33,286 bases of DNA from Bacillota bacterium (lineage in GTDB: Bacteria; Bacillota; Clostridia; Christensenellales; Aristaeellaceae), in NCBI GenBank assembly GCA_963169565.1, contig CAUJDI010000065.1, positions 1 to 33,286 of the forward strand, given 5' to 3'. Below, one piece after another: positions 15,084-22,053 of the stretch. How positions within the stretch are numbered: the first letter of the stretch is position 1; each line of letters starts with the position of its first letter. A program made the position numbers and the translations under genes. Under the pieces are notes generated by a model. The model saw nothing but the letters and a program-made list of their open reading frames with translations. It had not been told where the DNA came from and ran no database searches.

Positions 15084-17828
15084 CTATTGATTGGCATTTA
15101 GGAATGCGCCAAAATAAGTTTCTACCTGTTCATCTGTCAGGCTAAAGGCATCAGATATTTGTTCCACCATCCGATTGGGCCGCTCCCTAATGTTTAGCCG
15201 GAGCAGATTCACATACTTATTCCATCTTGCAATGCTGGTATCCGGCCAGCGCTTTACATGATCCTCCATCAGCGGCCCGATAATGCCTGCCCATTCATCC
15301 ACCTTCGCTTCCAGGTCTTTGGCAAGAAACTTTTTTAATAGTATCTCTCCAAAGCGTTTCAAGAACAAATCGCGCATCTCGGGTACCTTCATTAACGCTG
15401 CGAAGGGCTCGTGATAAAACCTTTCCATTTTTTCATTGACATTGGTCAGATATAGGTTTAAAGGAGATCTCCGCAGGTTGTCCATGCAGCCATCCATATC
15501 AAACAGCGCTAGTTTCCACTTACCACCGGGCACTTTGTAGTAGCGCACATTATGCATATCGGAATTGCCACAGATTATTTCAATAATGGCATGGTCGAAA
15601 TAACTCATCACATCCAATCTGTCCTGTACGTATCTCAAGTTCTCTGGATTGTTCAGGTCTCTGCTTTTGCAAAACTGGATCAATGCTTCCATCTCGTCCC
15701 GCCTGCCATGAACGACGGATCCCCTGCTTCGAAGAATAGTGATCCCGTCGATCGTCTTTTCATCTGTGATTCCCTCCCATTGAGCAATCGAATCCTGATT
15801 GATCTTCTCGCGCAAGTTGTAGTGGCCCCAGTATTGCCCGTTGATATAGACCACCACAGGAACTGCGTCCTGGTAAAGGACATTCAGGCCTTCCGCCAGA
15901 GAGGTCAAAAGTTCATCCTTGAAACGGGTACCCCTTGATTCTGTGCCCCCGGAGCGTAGCGTCAGGGCATTATAGGAGTTATACGCCCTGTTGGGGAATG
16001 GGTTGAATGAAAACAATTCTTCTCCCAGCGCGCCCCTGGCAAAGAGTGAAATCGTCTTTTGCGGGCGGGTAAGCCCAAGCGCACCGCTGGTCCGAAAGGA
16101 TGCGAGTTGGTTAATCAGGAGCTCGCCGCCATCATAATACTGCACATGCATGGGATATTCCCAATCCTGATAATAGTTGGGTGTGCTGCCAAAGCCCTTG
16201 ACAAAAAGGCCCATACCAGGGTCGGTCAGATACTTTTGGTCGGTCATAAGAGATACGACCGGTACATTGACGTCAACACCGAACAGATAACTGGCTGACG
16301 TCACGACCGAAGAGAGACATCCATCCGAATACGCCCGCGCCCTCAGTACCGTATTTGCAGAAATCTCGAGCGGTCTGGAATATATTGCAGATTGTTCTGT
16401 AGGGGTCATACCATCCAGGGTATAGTGGATCACCGCACCTTCTTCAGTATCAAGGATTATCGAAATTGCCTCCTCAAACAGACCACCGGCAGGCGAGATT
16501 GTCACCTCTCCAGTCCGCGTGTGGAATCCGGATTCGGGATTCTTCTTTCCTGGTGTCTGCAGCTCAAAAAAAACATACTCCGCGGATCTGGGGATGCGGC
16601 CGTACGCAATGTTGCCGTACTGTCGCCCCAGGGATACTTTATCCACGATACCAGCAGTGCTGGAAAGGATAATCACACTGTTGGTCTTTCCGATTTTAAA
16701 AGGTGCATAGTACGTATTTGGCACTCTGCTCAACAGGTCTTTGCCAGTCATGTACACAATTGCATATCCGCCTGGTGATAACTTCGAATTTTTTGGGAAA
16801 GACCATTTGTCCAGGTTTAGAACATCGTCGGAAAGGGAGAAATCGGACAGGCTTATGCTTTTATTCTTGCTGTTGAATAATTCAACATAATCATAGGCGT
16901 TTCCATTGGCATCAAAGGTGCCGTTGGAAGAGACTACCTCGCTGATCAGCAGCCCAGCCGTGTTTTGTGTATATATTGATTGCTCATACGCTGCCTTATC
17001 CGTGAGGATATTGGCCTGATTGGGTGTGGGGGTCCAGGTCTCATACCATTTACCGTCCTGATAAATAAGTGCGACATCGTTTTGCTGGGGACCGAAAGTA
17101 ACAGACGAAACAGGATTGCCCATCAAATCGGATAGAAGCGCACATTCACCATCGCCACTCAGGTTAAATCCTGTCTTCTCTGATGAAAGGAAAAGAGCGA
17201 CATACCCGTCTGGAGGAATCATTGTGTCAGGGAAAATCCATTTGCCTGGTTTGTTCGGGTTATCTGAAAGACCATACCCTTTTAGGTTAAGCGATACATC
17301 ACTTGGATTATACAGTTCAATGAAATCAGGTGTCTCCCCATCCACTGCATACAGTGTGTTGACAGCTAAAACTTCACTGATTTGCAAAGAAATTTCCGGC
17401 TGCCCTCCCCCTTGCGCGGTGTAATTGCCTGTATTTTGCTGACAATGTGTTATCTTTGATTTTGACAGCTGTTCAGCAGAATTGCCCTGCGGATCATTTT
17501 GATGTGGCGTTTCCCAGTCCGTTGGCATAAGTGAGGATTCGCCTTGCTGTGTTTCAGTGCTATATATAACTACAGCATCCTCAGATTCTTTGGAAATATT
17601 CTCCGTCGCAAGGGCTGAACCGATTTTTCCAAGCAGTGGACTCCCTATATTGTCAATGGTGTCATTGCCTGTTTGGGCTGGTATCCCGCCGCAGGTGGTT
17701 CTCCCTTTTTTAGAAAGCTGGGTCGTGGTGTTTTTTGTTGTCGCCCATGTTTCGGTTAACAGAGCGTATGCAGGAATAATCATGCAGAGCAATAAAGAGG
17801 TTAGCACGACAACGATATGCTTCTTCAT
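15084..17828 (-). CDS. secreted CotH kinase-like protein with lamin-tail and chitobiase-C domains
   Basis: A 914-residue exported protein. A signal peptide (1-22, ending AYA) is followed by a low-complexity, Thr/Ser/Gln-rich stretch to about 145. Two lamin-tail (LTD) domains come next, about 147-250 (ISEVLAVN, DFIELYNPSD, LSDN, WIFPD, PPDGY) and 292-405 (ISEVVSSNG, DYVELFNSKN, KWSFPKN, SPGGYA). A chitobiase/hexosaminidase C-terminal-type repeat spans about 440-518 (ISPAGG, HYTLDGMTPT, RARAY). The CotH domain runs from 522 to the end: YINGQYWGHYNLREKI, GNSDMHNVRYYK (D757) and WKLALFDMDG (D777). In spore CotH the equivalent aspartates serve an atypical protein kinase, so this may be a surface or secreted protein kinase. 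Its AT content is well above that of core genes and the ribosome binding site is poor (AGGAA about 15 bases ahead), both suggesting acquisition. Confidence 0.9.
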   Translation of the reverse strand: MKKHIVVVLTSLLLCMIIPAYALLTETWATTKNTTTQLSKKGRTTCGGIPAQTGNDTIDNIGSPLLGKIGSALATENISKESEDAVVIYSTETQQGESSLMPTDWETPHQNDPQGNSAEQLSKSKITHCQQNTGNYTAQGGGQPEISLQISEVLAVNTLYAVDGETPDFIELYNPSDVSLNLKGYGLSDNPNKPGKWIFPDTMIPPDGYVALFLSSEKTGFNLSGDGECALLSDLMGNPVSSVTFGPQQNDVALIYQDGKWYETWTPTPNQANILTDKAAYEQSIYTQNTAGLLISEVVSSNGTFDANGNAYDYVELFNSKNKSISLSDFSLSDDVLNLDKWSFPKNSKLSPGGYAIVYMTGKDLLSRVPNTYYAPFKIGKTNSVIILSSTAGIVDKVSLGRQYGNIAYGRIPRSAEYVFFELQTPGKKNPESGFHTRTGEVTISPAGGLFEEAISIILDTEEGAVIHYTLDGMTPTEQSAIYSRPLEISANTVLRARAYSDGCLSSVVTSASYLFGVDVNVPVVSLMTDQKYLTDPGMGLFVKGFGSTPNYYQDWEYPMHVQYYDGGELLINQLASFRTSGALGLTRPQKTISLFARGALGEELFSFNPFPNRAYNSYNALTLRSGGTESRGTRFKDELLTSLAEGLNVLYQDAVPVVVYINGQYWGHYNLREKINQDSIAQWEGITDEKTIDGITILRSRGSVVHGRRDEMEALIQFCKSRDLNNPENLRYVQDRLDVMSYFDHAIIEIICGNSDMHNVRYYKVPGGKWKLALFDMDGCMDNLRRSPLNLYLTNVNEKMERFYHEPFAALMKVPEMRDLFLKRFGEILLKKFLAKDLEAKVDEWAGIIGPLMEDHVKRWPDTSIARWNKYVNLLRLNIRERPNRMVEQISDAFSLTDEQVETYFGAFLNANQ

Positions 17829-18111
17829 GTGTTCTAGCAGCTATTCCTGCATAATGTAATGCCTATGAATAATACGGTATAGATGCTGTGCATCCTTTCT
17901 GGTCCACCCTAGTCTTTGTACAAATAATCATATAAGTTGAGACTATTCACAGGCAGATACATTTCTTCCATAGCTTTGCTTCATCATAACACAGACAGGC
18001 GAGATGCTCAATGGCGCACAAGGCACAGAAAGGGCATTAGCTAATCTGGCATGACAAGGTAAGCCGTCCTTTCGCCCTAACAGCCCTCCAACCTCCTGCC
18101 AAATCAGGTAG
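17829..18111. other. intergenic region upstream of the CotH gene
   Basis: No gene is visible. It must contain the CotH promoter on the minus strand, but I find no element good enough to mark. It ends where the open frame of the recombinase remnant begins. Confidence 0.4.
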
Positions 18112-18354
18112 AAAATTAAGTCTCGTTCATCTGCTCTTCAACAGATCCGCTTAGCCGACCGGTATATAGAAAATGCAAAACGGAGCGAACCGGAAATCTT
18201 TTTTGGATTGCTGGATGGCAGAGATGCGTTGTTGACGGAGTATGATGAAAGTCTATGGCCGGGGATCGTTCATCAGGCAAAGGTACAACCGGAGAATGAA
18301 TTCACCTTTGTCCTGAAATACGGGAAAGAAACGCAGTGTGGCAATGCCCGGTGA
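18112..18354 (+). pseudogene. C-terminal remnant of a probable serine recombinase
   Basis: An open frame of about 80 codons with no start codon or ribosome binding site, ending in TGA at 18352-18354. It reads KSRSSALQQIRLADRYIENA, later FGLLDGRDALLTEYDESLWP, then VHQAKVQPENEFTFVLKYGK. A helix, the EYDESLW segment and a final strand pair ending in a short F-x-L-K-x-G hairpin are what one sees at the C-terminus of large serine recombinases and resolvase-like integrases of Clostridia. The catalytic N-terminal domain is absent from the window. It is a broken leftover of a mobile element. Confidence 0.6.
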
Positions 18355-18375
18355 CGGGTCTGCGGATTCAAAGAT

Positions 18376-18406
18376 TGCAAGGATGCAGAGTGAAAGAATC
18401 CTTGCA
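18376..18406. repeat. 9-bp inverted repeat downstream of the unknown secreted protein gene
   Basis: TGCAAGGAT (18376-18384) and ATCCTTGCA (18398-18406) pair perfectly around 13 bases. On the minus strand it is followed only by a weak T cluster (ATCTTTG). It may end transcription of the gene at 18523-19710, about 117 bases after the stop, but this is uncertain. Confidence 0.45.
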
Positions 18407-18522
18407 TGCAGGCGGCGTCTCACTGGAAATGCTGCCTGCCGATTGACAGAAAATTGAATATATCCTGATGATTTCGAGTTAAGGCGTTGGGCTCAGATCC
18501 GGACCAATCCTGGCCGCCCATG

Positions 18523-19710
18523 TCACTGCCCTGACCCAAGCCACCCCAGATCGCGTGACAGGAGAAGGTTGGTAAAGAAGCGAAAGGCCAATGGTGCATC
18601 ACCGGCAGCCTTCGGAAATACAAACGGAAGAATGACAGCATTCGAACCGCCTTCAGGTTTCACGGTAAACGGTTCCCCAGCCCGTCCCCCCATGCCCGCC
18701 AGCCGCTCCCGGAGCAGTTCTCCAGACCGCATGATCCTGGCTTCGGCATAACGTTGGGAGACGATATTCACCGCTGCGTCAGCAGAATCCGGGTCACTAT
18801 ATGTCAGCCCGATCAGCACTAACTGGGCGTCCGCGGTAAATAAGTGGGACAATGAAAACAGCTGAAAGGCAGGCAGCGGTCCTTCCATCTGAGCATCCGG
18901 AGGCGAAACGTCTTTCAGCCCCGCGGCATCCGGTGTGAGCATGTACAGTTGGATAAGGGTTCCCGTTTCGTCAAAACTGACAAAACTTGCGGAACTGGCC
19001 GTGTCCCGCACAAGGCTTAGGCTGGCCAGGGAAGGCTCCGCTCCCTCAACCGCCGCGCGGATCAACGCTTCGTCTGGGCTTGAGAAGAGCAAGTTTCCTT
19101 CCAGGACCACAGGCCAGGATTGCCCCAGGTTTCCGCCAAAAGGAAAAGCGGGATCTCTCATTTTTAGGTTGAGGGTCATTCCGCCGTCGATTCTCCCTTC
19201 CAACCCCCAGACCTCAACGCCCGGGAACTCTTCAAGTGATGGCTGATACCCTTTGGCGGACAGCCGGCTCAGCACAGACTGCTGATCAAAGGATCCGCTG
19301 AGCCAAACCTGGCGGGAAGGCGGGGTGCCCAGTTCCATCACCTCTTGGATCGTGAAGAAGTCGATCCCGCTGGATTCGAGCATCTCCTGAGCCCTGAAGA
19401 GGTTTTGGAACAGGTCGGAAGGGCCGGCGGATAGCTCCATATAAGCCTGCAGTGTCGCAGATCCTTCGGGAGTGTCCGCATGGCGTTCAAAATCCTTGAC
19501 ATCCTGTGGAATCATGGCACCAGGAGCACCTTTGACGATCGCGGTTAGATTCGCGTAGCTAAGCCAGCCTGCCTGAAAGGCGGAGACCGGAACGCGTTCC
19601 AGCAAATCAAGGAGGTTTCTCTCCCCAGCCTGTGCAGGCGCGGGGGCTGCGATTTGGATGCAAACAAGGCTGATTGCGAGAGTTATTTCAACGATTCGAA
19701 GTCTTTTCAC
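18523..19710 (-). CDS. secreted protein of unknown family
   Basis: A 395-residue protein that I cannot assign. Residues 1-29 are a clear signal peptide (MKRLRIVEI, a hydrophobic run, cleavage near AQA). There is no lipobox and no further membrane segment except a possible short hydrophobic stretch in FQLFSLSHLF. Visible features include an early LLDLLERVPVSAF-x-GWLSYANL segment and a middle part rich in beta-type alternation (VWLSGSFDQQSVLSRL, GVEVWGLEG, GNLLFSSPDEALIRAAVEG). A later segment, AQLVLIGLTYSDPDSADAA, suggests a two-lobed alpha/beta fold. The start is GTG at 19708-19710 with AAAGGGG 7 bases upstream; a TTG seven codons earlier lacks one. It stands alone in the accessory region between a recombinase remnant and a mini-IS. 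Confidence 0.75.
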   Translation of the reverse strand: MKRLRIVEITLAISLVCIQIAAPAPAQAGERNLLDLLERVPVSAFQAGWLSYANLTAIVKGAPGAMIPQDVKDFERHADTPEGSATLQAYMELSAGPSDLFQNLFRAQEMLESSGIDFFTIQEVMELGTPPSRQVWLSGSFDQQSVLSRLSAKGYQPSLEEFPGVEVWGLEGRIDGGMTLNLKMRDPAFPFGGNLGQSWPVVLEGNLLFSSPDEALIRAAVEGAEPSLASLSLVRDTASSASFVSFDETGTLIQLYMLTPDAAGLKDVSPPDAQMEGPLPAFQLFSLSHLFTADAQLVLIGLTYSDPDSADAAVNIVSQRYAEARIMRSGELLRERLAGMGGRAGEPFTVKPEGGSNAVILPFVFPKAAGDAPLAFRFFTNLLLSRDLGWLGSGQ

Positions 19711-19897
19711 GGCCGGACCCCTTTCTTCCAATCAGAGATAGGAAAAGCTTTCATATCCAGAAATATACCCGTATCATTCTTTCATAAGGAGAAATCAAAA
19801 CAATGTGGGGATCTGGACAGCAGAATGCCAATGACAATAAAGGCGTATGAAGCCAACTCTTAGTCAGCTGCGCACTTATTGCATACGATTTAGTTAG

Positions 19898-20119
19898 TGT
19901 TTACACGAGTTAAACAAGGATGTTTGCACAAATGGCAACATAACGAACTTGGGCTGCAGCAATGAATCCATCACTGGTTTTCGCGTACCGAGTACCAATA
20001 CCGCGCCGACGTTTGAGAATAAGAAAAGCATCCCTGATATCGTGTCTGTGATAAGCTACTGTCATCGCTTGATACTCCTCGAATTGTTGACATCATTATT
20101 CAAAAGTCATGTGTAGACA
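19898..20119 (-). mobile_element. internally deleted IS5-family element (MITE-like)
   Basis: A roughly 220-bp element with short terminal inverted repeats: TGTTTACAC at 19898-19906 and GTGTAGACA at 20111-20119, matching at 8 of 9 positions when one is reversed. Between them lies a 51-codon ORF on the minus strand that joins the N-terminus and C-terminus of an IS5-type transposase. Outer limits are approximate because target duplications are not obvious. It cannot transpose by itself but could be mobilised in trans. Confidence 0.65.
19910..20065 (-). pseudogene. transposase remnant: IS5-family N-terminus fused in frame to C-terminus
   Basis: An open 51-codon frame from ATG (20063-20065) to TAA. 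The first residues MTVAYHRHDIRD match the conserved start of IS5/IS427-group transposases. The next part, AFLILKRRRGIGTRYAKT followed by AAAQVRYVAICANIL, matches their C-terminal end (typically ENAFLHLKRWRGIATRYAKN...). The DDE catalytic core and about 200 residues between are missing, yet the junction keeps the frame. No clear Shine-Dalgarno is present beyond GGAG about 11 bases ahead of the ATG. The family match is from knowledge of the family; the fusion is seen directly. Confidence 0.75.
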
Positions 20120-20130
20120 ATGTCTAGAAT

Positions 20131-20166
20131 AAAAAAACCCCAGAAGCCTTGAAACTGCTGGGGTTT
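20131..20166 (-). terminator. terminator of the tRNA-Ser pair
   Basis: On the minus strand AAACCCCAG (complement of 20158-20166) pairs with CTGGGGTTT (complement of 20135-20143) around 14 bases and continues in a T-run (complement of 20131-20137). The stem begins at the encoded CCA end of tRNA-Ser(GCT). Confidence 0.9.
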
Positions 20167-20256
20167 GGCGGAGAAGCCGGGATTTGAACCCGGGCTGCGC
20201 TTTCGCACACTACTCCCTTAGCAGGGGAGCCCCTTCGGCCACTTGGGTACTTCTCC
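20166..20256 (-). tRNA. tRNA-Ser (GCT)
   Basis: A 91-base class II tRNA on the minus strand. Acceptor strands GGAGAAG/CTTCTCC, anticodon arm CTCCC-TGCTAAG-GGAG with anticodon GCT (reads AGC/AGU), a long variable arm, T-arm GGTTCAAATCC, discriminator G and encoded CCA (complement of 20166-20168). It lies 20 bases after tRNA-Ser(TGA) in a two-tRNA operon and marks the right edge of the accessory region, its 3' end facing inward. Confidence 0.96.
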
Positions 20257-20276
20257 AAGCCGGGGTGGGGTCGGGC

Positions 20277-20365
20277 TGGCGGAGAGAGAGGGATTCGAAC
20301 CCCCGGTGCCTTTCAGCATCACCAGTTTTCAAGACTGGCGCCATCAACCGCTCGGCCATCTCTCC
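20277..20365 (-). tRNA. tRNA-Ser (TGA)
   Basis: An 89-base class II tRNA on the minus strand. Acceptor strands GGAGAGA/TCTCTCC, anticodon loop CTTGAAA giving TGA (reads UCN family codons), a long variable arm, T-arm GGTTCGAATCC, discriminator G and encoded CCA (complement of 20277-20279). First of the two serine tRNAs transcribed from the consensus promoter at 20402-20430. Confidence 0.96.
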
Positions 20366-20401
20366 ACGATTTCGCGCAAAGAAGCATCAAAACGCTCCCG
20401 C

Positions 20402-20430
20402 ATTATAGCAAGCAACCCTTATCCTGTCAA
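20402..20430 (-). promoter_or_regulatory. consensus promoter of the tRNA-Ser pair
   Basis: On the minus strand exact TTGACA (complement of 20425-20430), 17 bases, exact TATAAT (complement of 20402-20407). A perfect housekeeping promoter 36 bases before tRNA-Ser(TGA). Confidence 0.92.
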
Positions 20431-20481
20431 TCAGATCTGCTCACCGGGCCGTTACGGGTGAGATGTGTACACTCCTCGTCC

Positions 20482-20510
20482 TTGCAAATACAAGGAGGTT
20501 TTGTTATCAT
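20482..20510 (+). promoter_or_regulatory. promoter of the SRP RNA gene
   Basis: TTGCAA (20482-20487), 17-base spacer, TATCAT (20505-20510). The expected start is 7-8 bases later, exactly where the SRP RNA helix begins. Confidence 0.7.
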
Positions 20511-20517
20511 ATATATC

Positions 20518-20636
20518 GCCGTATGCGATGTCGGGCCCCGTGCGATTCCATGGTGTGAACCCTGTCAGGTCCGGAAGGAAGCAGCAGTAAGCGCAAGTTG
20601 GGATGTGCTGCGGGTTCTCCTGATATCGCATGCGGC
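20518..20636 (+). ncRNA. ffs: signal recognition particle RNA (small bacterial type)
   Basis: The conserved helix-8 core is present: GTCAGGTCCGGAAGGAAGCA around 20565-20585, including the GGAA tetraloop and the asymmetric loop that binds Ffh. The ends GCCGTATGCGAT (20518-20529) and ATCGCATGCGGC (20625-20636) pair to close one long hairpin of about 119 bases. It is therefore the short 4.5S-type RNA without the Alu domain found in Bacillus. It targets membrane and secreted proteins with Ffh and FtsY. A T-rich TTTC follows the closing stem. Confidence 0.95.
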
Positions 20637-20703
20637 TTTCGCATGAATAGAATGAAGCAAGGCCCTTGATAGGGCTGAGGTTATCATGATGGAGGATGAA
20701 CAT

Positions 20704-21942
20704 ATGTGGGGGATCCCGGCTGCGCTTGATTTTGACCCGGAAATCAGGCAGACCATCAGGGATGAGTGCCTGCGTCAGGAAACGCATCTTGAGCTGATCG
20801 CCAGCGAGAACTTCGTCAGCCCAGCGGTGCTGGCGGCCATGGGCAGCCCGCTGAACAATAAATACGCGGAGGGATATCCCGGCAAGCGCTATTACGGCGG
20901 CTGCGAATTTGTCGACGTGACGGAAAACCTGGCGCGCGAGAGGGCAAAGGAGCTGTTCGGGGCGGAGCACGCCAACGTCCAGCCGCACAGCGGCTCCCAG
21001 GCCAACGGCGGGGTCTATTTCGCGCTGCTCAAGCCGGGGGACACAGTGCTGGGCATGAGCCTTAACCAGGGAGGTCACCTCACTCATGGCAGCCCGGTGA
21101 ATCTTTCCGGCCAGTACTATCATTTTGAATCCTATTCACTCGATCCGGAAACGGAGCAGATCGATTATGACGATCTGGCTAAGCAGGCGGAGAAACACAG
21201 GCCGAAACTGATCGTCGCCGGGGCGTCGGCCTATTCGCGCGTCATTGATTTCAAACGCTTCCGGGAGGTCGCCGACAGCGTGGGCGCCCTTCTGATGGTC
21301 GACATGGCTCATATCGCGGGTCTGGTTGCGGCCGGGGTCCATCCTTCTCCAGTGCCGTTTGCCGACGTGGTCACCTCGACCACGCACAAGACCCTGCGCG
21401 GTCCCCGCGGCGGCCTGATCCTGTGCAGGGAAACGCTGGCCAAGGCGATCGACAAGGCCATTTTCCCGGGCATCCAGGGCGGCCCGCTGATGCACATCAT
21501 CGCCGCGAAAGCGGTCTGCTTCAAGGAAGCGATGCAGCCAGCGTTCAAGGAATACGCGGCGCAGGTGGTCCGGAACGCCAAGGCGCTGGAGAATGCGTTC
21601 CGCCGGCTGGGTGTCCGGATGGTGTCCGGCGGAACGGACAACCACCTTCTGCTCCTGGATTTCGCGGACAGCGAGATCACCGGGATGGAGATGGAGACCT
21701 GGCTTGGCGAGGCCAATATCACGGTCAACAAGAACATGGTGCCAAGGGACAGGAGGAAGCCAAGCCAGACCAGCGGGATCCGCATCGGTACGCCGGCGGT
21801 GACCACCCGGGGCATGAATGAAGGGGACATGGGAATCATCGCCGAATGCATCCACAAGATCTTTGTCAGGGGAATGGAAGCGATCCCCGAAGTACAGGTA
21901 AAGGTCCGGGAACTGACCGACGCCCACCCCCTTTTCATCTGA
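20704..21942 (+). CDS. glyA: serine hydroxymethyltransferase
   Basis: A PLP enzyme of 412 residues that converts serine and tetrahydrofolate to glycine and 5,10-methylene-tetrahydrofolate, the main source of one-carbon units. Signatures: LIASENFVS (31-39), [15 protein letters not shown] (52-66), [14 protein letters not shown] (95-108), [12 protein letters not shown] (200-211), and the PLP-lysine motif [14 protein letters not shown] with K229. An in-frame ATG six codons earlier exists. The ATG at 20704 is preferred because GGAGG (20691-20695) stands 8 bases before it and the family usually begins just ahead of the DPEI segment. It lies directly downstream of ffs and ends in its own terminator at 21961-21982. 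Confidence 0.97.
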   Translation: MWGIPAALDFDPEIRQTIRDECLRQETHLELIASENFVSPAVLAAMGSPLNNKYAEGYPGKRYYGGCEFVDVTENLARERAKELFGAEHANVQPHSGSQANGGVYFALLKPGDTVLGMSLNQGGHLTHGSPVNLSGQYYHFESYSLDPETEQIDYDDLAKQAEKHRPKLIVAGASAYSRVIDFKRFREVADSVGALLMVDMAHIAGLVAAGVHPSPVPFADVVTSTTHKTLRGPRGGLILCRETLAKAIDKAIFPGIQGGPLMHIIAAKAVCFKEAMQPAFKEYAAQVVRNAKALENAFRRLGVRMVSGGTDNHLLLLDFADSEITGMEMETWLGEANITVNKNMVPRDRRKPSQTSGIRIGTPAVTTRGMNEGDMGIIAECIHKIFVRGMEAIPEVQVKVRELTDAHPLFI

Positions 21943-21960
21943 GAATCCTCCTGCCTTCCC

Positions 21961-21982
21961 AAGCGCTTTCGGGCGCTTTTAT
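21961..21982 (+). terminator. terminator of glyA
   Basis: AAGCGC (21961-21966) pairs with GCGCTT (21973-21978) around TTTCGG, followed by TTATTGTG. A short but typical intrinsic terminator 19 bases after the glyA stop. Confidence 0.78.
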
Positions 21983-22007
21983 TGTGTTTCGATTCGCTTG
22001 GTCTGTT

Positions 22008-22036
22008 TTGTGTTCACGTTCGGGGTATGCTACAAT
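22008..22036 (+). promoter_or_regulatory. promoter of the polA gene cluster
   Basis: TTGTGT (22008-22013), 17-base spacer, TACAAT (22031-22036) with an extended-10 TG (TGCTACAAT), 18 bases before the polA start codon. Confidence 0.75.
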
Positions 22037-22053
22037 GCGCGGGAGGTGGTTTT

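Noticed and set aside
14963-15145. A 60-codon plus-strand frame in the gap between the NAGPA and CotH genes.
   Set aside because: It overlaps the 3' end of the CotH gene, has no ribosome binding site, and shows no family resemblance.
20637-20703. A glycine riboswitch or other leader RNA ahead of glyA.
   Set aside because: Only about 67 bases separate the SRP RNA from glyA, which is too short for a known riboswitch, and no conserved core is visible.
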